Shown: positions 4,862-7,788 of the stretch, in pieces | Layout of the letters: every line of letters begins with the position of its first letter | Position numbering within the stretch: the first letter of the stretch is position 1 | Origin: Gammaproteobacteria bacterium | GTDB lineage: Bacteria; Pseudomonadota; Gammaproteobacteria; QOAV01 | Assembly: GCA_027067235.1 (NCBI GenBank) | Contig: JALXFQ010000082.1 | Span: 1 to 7,788 of the forward strand | DNA: 7,788 nt | Direction: 5' to 3' | Notes under the pieces: model-generated | Database searches by the model: none | What the model saw: the letters and a program-made list of their open reading frames with translations, nothing else | Told to the model about the DNA's origin: nothing | Made by a program: the position numbers and the translations under genes

Positions 4862-7306
4862 TCACACCACGATGTTGACCAGACGCCCCGGCACCACGAT
4901 CAGCTTGCAGATTTCCTTGCCATCCATATGGCGCTGTACGTTCTCGTCAGCCAGCGCTATCGCTTTGATGGTGCTCTTGTCGGCATCGGCCGGGGCCTGG
5001 ATTCTGGCGCGCAGTTTACCATTGACCTGCACTACCAGTTCGATGCTGTCCGTTTCCAGCGCCGATTCGTCCAGTACCGGCCAGGCGGCGTCCAGCAGCG
5101 AATCTGTATGACTGATAGTTTCCCAGATGGCATGGGTGATGTGCGGCGCAATAGGCGACAGGACACGCACCAGTATGTCCAGCGCCTCGGCCATGACAAC
5201 CGGGTTGGCCTTGTTTTTGGCATATTTTTCCAGCGCATTGACCAGTTCCATGCTGGCGGCCACGACTGTGTTGAACTGGTAACGCTCATAATCAGCCAGT
5301 ATTTTTTTCAGCGCCTTGTGCGTCGCCGTGCGTTGCGCCTTGTCCGCTTCGGACAGATTTGCAGTAGTCCAGTCGGTGGCTGGATCGAAGTTGGCCGGGT
5401 GGGTTGCCGCCAGCTTCCACAGGCGTTTCAGAAAACGGTGTACGCCCGCCACGGCGTCGTCGTTCCATTCCAGCGATTGCTCCGGCGGCGCGGCGAACAT
5501 GGTGAACATGCGCACCGTATCGGCGCCGTACTGGTCGATAAGCTCCTGCGGGTCCACGGTGTTGCCTTTCGACTTGGACATTTTGGCGCCGTCTTTCAGC
5601 ACCATGCCCTGGGTGAGCAGGCGCTTGAACGGTTCGTCCACCGTCAACAGACCCTCATCGCGCATGAGTTTGGTGAAAAAGCGCGCGTACAGCAGGTGCA
5701 GGATGGCGTGCTCGATGCCGCCGACGTATTGATCCACCGGTAGCCAGTAGTCAGCGCGCTCATCCAGCATGGCCTTGTCGTTGTCCGGGCAGGCGAAACG
5801 GGCGAAATACCACGATGATTCAAAAAACGTATCAAACGTATCAGTTTCGCGTTTCGCCGCGCCGCCGCATGTGGGGCAGGGCACGTCGGTGAATTCCGGC
5901 ATGTGTTGCAAGGGCGACCCCGCGCCGGTAACGGTAACGTCTTCCGGCAGCTCCACCGGCAAGTCTTTTTCCGGCACGGGAACCGGCCCGCAATCCGGGC
6001 AGTTAATCATGGGAATGGGGCAGCCCCAGTAACGCTGGCGCGAAACGCCCCAGTCGCGCAGGCGATAATTCACCTGCCTGCCGCCCAGACCGCGCTGGCC
6101 GAACCAGTCGGCGATGGCGTCGAACGCCTGTTCCGAAGTCAGACCCGTAAACTCGCCGGAATTGATGAGCCGGCCTTTTTCGGTATATGCGCCTTCATCA
6201 AGGTCAAAGGCCGAATTATCCGTCGGTTCAATGACCTGTTTGATATCTATGCCGTATTTATGCGCAAATTCCCAGTCGCGCTGGTCGTGCGCAGGCACCG
6301 CCATTACCGCACCCGTGCCGTAGGACATCAAAACGAAATTGGCGGCGAATACCGGCACTTTTTCGCCGCTAATCGGGTGCGTGGCGTCCACGCCCAGCGG
6401 GAAGCCTTTTTTCTCCATGGTTTCCATGTCGGCTTCCGACGTGGTGGCCTCGCGGCATTCGTCGATGAACGCCTGCAAGTCCGGATTGTTGCGGCCGGCT
6501 TCCAGCGCCAGCGGATGCTCCGCCGCCACCGCCAGATAAGTCACGCCCATGATGGTGTCGGGGCGAGTGGTGTAAATAGTCAGCGGGTCGCCGTCATCCA
6601 CCGGAAACTCCGCCTGCACGCCCTCGGAGCGCCCAATCCAGTTGCGCTGCATGGTGCGCACCTGCTCCGGCCAGCCATCCAGCTTGTCGAGGTTGGCCAG
6701 CAACTGATCCGCATAATCGGTAATCTTGATGAACCACTGGGGAATCTCGCGCCGCTCGACTTTTGCGCCAGAGCGCCAGCCGCGGCCATCAATCACCTGC
6801 TCGTTGGCCAGCACGGTCTGATCCACCGGGTCCCAGTTCACCACCGAGTTCTTTTTGTAAACCAGACCTTTCTCGTACAAACGCGTAAAGAACCACTGCT
6901 CCCAGCGATAATACTCCGGTCGGCAGGTAGCAATCTCCCGATCCCAGTCATAGCCGAAACCCAGCCGGTTCAACTGGCCTTTCATATACTCGATATTGGA
7001 ATAGGTCCACTGCGCCGGTGGCACCTCGTTCTTGATCGCCGCATTCTCCGCCGGCAGGCCAAACGCATCCCAGCCCATGGGCTGCATGACGTTTTTGCCC
7101 AGCATGCGCTGGTAACGGGAAATCACATCGCCCAAGGTGTAGTTGCGTACATGCCCCATGTGCAACTGACCGGAAGGATAGGGAAACATGGACAGGCAGT
7201 AGAATTTCTCCCGGTCCGGTTTCTCCACCGCCCTGAACGACTGGTTCTCCTGCCAGAAGGCCTGTGCCCGGGTTTCGATTTCCTGCGGATTGTATGTAGA
7301 TTCCAT
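4862..7306 (-). CDS. leuS: Leucyl-tRNA synthetase LeuS
   Basis: LeuS attaches leucine to tRNA-Leu using ATP and edits mischarged tRNA. The protein has 814 residues from the ATG at 7304-7306, slightly shorter than the 860 of E. coli. Class I signatures are the HIGH-type HMGH (49-52) and KMSKS (575-579). The CP1 editing domain has the threonine-rich TTRPDT (246-251) and GTGAVMAVPAHDQRD (330-344). A zinc domain has Cys pairs CPDC (436-439) and CPTC (477-480). A catalytic-core segment GIEHAILHLLYARFF lies near 530-544. The C-terminal domain has QVNGKLRARI (760-769). The start matches the family N-terminus (Y.PQEIE); the frame continues to a GTG at 7367-7369, but the extra residues are arginine-rich and unlike the family. 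No good Shine-Dalgarno precedes the ATG. It heads the operon. Confidence 0.98.
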   Translation of the reverse strand: MESTYNPQEIETRAQAFWQENQSFRAVEKPDREKFYCLSMFPYPSGQLHMGHVRNYTLGDVISRYQRMLGKNVMQPMGWDAFGLPAENAAIKNEVPPAQWTYSNIEYMKGQLNRLGFGYDWDREIATCRPEYYRWEQWFFTRLYEKGLVYKKNSVVNWDPVDQTVLANEQVIDGRGWRSGAKVERREIPQWFIKITDYADQLLANLDKLDGWPEQVRTMQRNWIGRSEGVQAEFPVDDGDPLTIYTTRPDTIMGVTYLAVAAEHPLALEAGRNNPDLQAFIDECREATTSEADMETMEKKGFPLGVDATHPISGEKVPVFAANFVLMSYGTGAVMAVPAHDQRDWEFAHKYGIDIKQVIEPTDNSAFDLDEGAYTEKGRLINSGEFTGLTSEQAFDAIADWFGQRGLGGRQVNYRLRDWGVSRQRYWGCPIPMINCPDCGPVPVPEKDLPVELPEDVTVTGAGSPLQHMPEFTDVPCPTCGGAAKRETDTFDTFFESSWYFARFACPDNDKAMLDERADYWLPVDQYVGGIEHAILHLLYARFFTKLMRDEGLLTVDEPFKRLLTQGMVLKDGAKMSKSKGNTVDPQELIDQYGADTVRMFTMFAAPPEQSLEWNDDAVAGVHRFLKRLWKLAATHPANFDPATDWTTANLSEADKAQRTATHKALKKILADYERYQFNTVVAASMELVNALEKYAKNKANPVVMAEALDILVRVLSPIAPHITHAIWETISHTDSLLDAAWPVLDESALETDSIELVVQVNGKLRARIQAPADADKSTIKAIALADENVQRHMDGKEICKLIVVPGRLVNIVV

Positions 7307-7360
7307 GAAATTGCTGCCGCGGCTGCGCCTGATTCGTCGTGAGTTTATGGAAAAGCGCGA

Positions 7361-7383
7361 GGGTGCCACAGGGGGCGGGGGGG
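7361..7383 (+). other. G-quadruplex motif upstream of leuS
   Basis: The plus strand has four GGG tracts at 7361-7363, 7371-7373, 7377-7379 and 7381-7383, with loops of 7, 3 and 1 bases. This meets the canonical G3N1-7 rule. It lies 55-77 bases before the leuS start on the template strand for the operon, in a run of GGGGG, C, GGGGGGG. Formation in the cell is not shown. Confidence 0.5.
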
Positions 7384-7462
7384 TTCAAGGAGAGGTGGAG
7401 CAGCCCGGCAAGTCCGGTCAGCTGTAATGCATCGGGTGAATGGTATTTTGCCGAGCTTGTAG

Positions 7463-7526
7463 CTGTTGACAGGTTTTGATGCCGGCTCGCTGTGTTCACC
7501 GGTAAATACGAAGCGCCTGACAACAG
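7463..7526. repeat. Long-range inverted repeat with nested stems between the methyltransferase gene and leuS
   Basis: Arms CTGTTGACAGG (7463-7473) and CCTGACAACAG (7516-7526) are complementary at 10 of 11 positions. Read on the minus strand, further pairs nest inside: CGCT (7515-7512) with AGCG (7491-7488), then 7509-7503 with 7498-7492 around a CCGG loop, with one mismatch and one G-U pair. It begins 37 bases after the methyltransferase stop and no T run follows. Candidates are a 3' mRNA structure, a small RNA or a paired operator; I cannot decide. Confidence 0.4.
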
Positions 7527-7563
7527 TGTTGGGCCAAAAGAACTCCGCGAAGCTAAGAAATCC

Positions 7564-7788
7564 TTAACCCGCCTTCTTCGCCACCGCCGCAATCTTCTTG
7601 GTAAAGATCCTGTTGGATTTCCCGTACATGATAAACAGCCCACGGAAAATCCCCGTCAGCAGTGCCGATACGGCGATCAGCACGTAGTTCGCCGGGTTTT
7701 TGTAGAAAACATACAGATCCAGCGGCAAGGCCCTGATGTCCTGGAAACCGGTATATTCCAGCACCTGCCTGATGGAGTACTCGGTGAA
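7564..7788 (-). CDS. C-terminal end of a probable SAM-dependent methyltransferase (5' part outside window)
   Basis: The frame is open from the window's right edge to TAA at 7564-7566, giving 74 residues; the true start lies outside. The fragment begins FTEYSIRQVLEYTGF. This resembles the segment of class I methyltransferases where a helix and a GF turn precede the last strand of the domain. It is followed by DLYVFYKNPANY, a hydrophobic stretch (about residues 35-56) that could be a membrane-associated helix, and a basic tail KSNRIFTKKIAAVAKKAG. Methyltransferases of this type often occur in surface-polysaccharide clusters, which would agree with the propeller gene at the other end, but that is inference. 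No catalytic motif is in the visible part. It is co-oriented with leuS, 257 bases upstream of it. Confidence 0.6.
   Translation of the reverse strand, partial: FTEYSIRQVLEYTGFQDIRALPLDLYVFYKNPANYVLIAVSALLTGIFRGLFIMYGKSNRIFTKKIAAVAKKAG

Larger units (their letters stand above)
7307..7563 (-). promoter_or_regulatory. Intergenic region holding the leuS operon leader and presumably its promoter
   Basis: This 257-base gap must carry the promoter of the leuS operon unless transcription continues from the methyltransferase gene. I found no convincing -35/-10 pair. The part nearest leuS is C-rich on the coding strand (with the G-quadruplex motif on the other), and the distal part carries the inverted repeat. 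A leucine-codon-rich open frame covers 7427-7341. No tRNA or recognised riboswitch was seen. Confidence 0.4.

Noticed and set aside
4340..5743. Long plus-strand open frame (467 codons) opposite lptE and leuS
   Set aside because: It lies antisense to two well-identified genes and crosses their intergenic gap. The product has no recognisable family pattern and is rich in His, Arg and Gln, as expected from reading GC-rich genes backwards.
5903..7342. Long plus-strand open frame (479 codons) opposite leuS
   Set aside because: It is a shadow of the leuS codon bias. leuS has all its catalytic, editing and zinc motifs on the other strand, and the antisense product shows no domain I recognise.
7307..7369. 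Upstream GTG start for leuS at 7367-7369
   Set aside because: It would add 21 arginine- and serine-rich residues not seen in LeuS proteins. The ATG at 7304-7306 matches the family N-terminus.
7371..7389. Heat-shock (sigma-32) type promoter for the leuS operon
   Set aside because: CTTGAA is present on the minus strand, followed by C-rich sequence, but the CCCC-containing part sits at the wrong distance and does not match CCCCATNT. It is better explained by the C run.
6948..7643. Minus-strand frame spanning the leuS leader and overlapping both neighbours
   Set aside because: It overlaps the methyltransferase end and about 360 bases of leuS in another frame, has low-complexity composition and no family signature. 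Only its leucine-rich part is kept, as a low-confidence observation.
1..7788. CRISPR array, tRNA or rRNA gene, insertion sequence, phage or defence genes
   Set aside because: I saw no spaced direct repeats, cloverleaf-like sequences, transposase or integrase motifs on either strand. Almost all bases belong to core genes or the two partial flanking genes.

Overview
The window is from a GC-rich gammaproteobacterium. The evidence is the minus-strand gene order leuS, lptE, holA, nadD, rsfS, which is characteristic of that class, and an LPS-assembly lipoprotein gene, which implies an outer membrane. I cannot name the genus. Having proA between holA and nadD merges two blocks that are separate in some relatives, and is the main lineage clue.

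Layout, left to right: (1) Positions 1-986, plus strand: the 3' part of a gene for a five-bladed beta-propeller protein resembling glycoside hydrolase family 43 and relatives, with a proline-rich tail. (2) Positions 987-7306, minus strand: one compact operon in transcription order leuS (leucyl-tRNA synthetase), lptE (LPS-transport lipoprotein), holA (DNA polymerase III delta), proA (gamma-glutamyl phosphate reductase), nadD (nicotinate-nucleotide adenylyltransferase), rsfS (ribosomal silencing factor). Its junctions are 66, 20, -4, 3 and -8 bases, so most are translationally coupled. (3) Positions 7307-7563: an intergenic region with the leuS leader, a G-quadruplex motif and a long-range inverted repeat. 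(4) Positions 7564-7788, minus strand: the C-terminal end of a probable SAM-dependent methyltransferase.

The operon serves translation (leuS, rsfS), envelope building (lptE), replication (holA), proline synthesis (proA) and NAD synthesis (nadD). It is core growth machinery, not a specialised system. The flanking genes, a sugar-active propeller and a methyltransferase tail, suggest polysaccharide-related surroundings, but both are partial.

I found no CRISPR array, tRNA, rRNA, insertion sequence, defence system or phage gene. I see no convincing new multi-gene system. The points worth a second look are regulatory and architectural: a stop-to-stop convergent junction with no spacer, a hairpin over the holA ribosome-binding region, a stop-then-TTG proA/nadD junction, a terminator-like palindrome inside nadD, a possible internal lptE promoter, and an unusual leuS upstream region.
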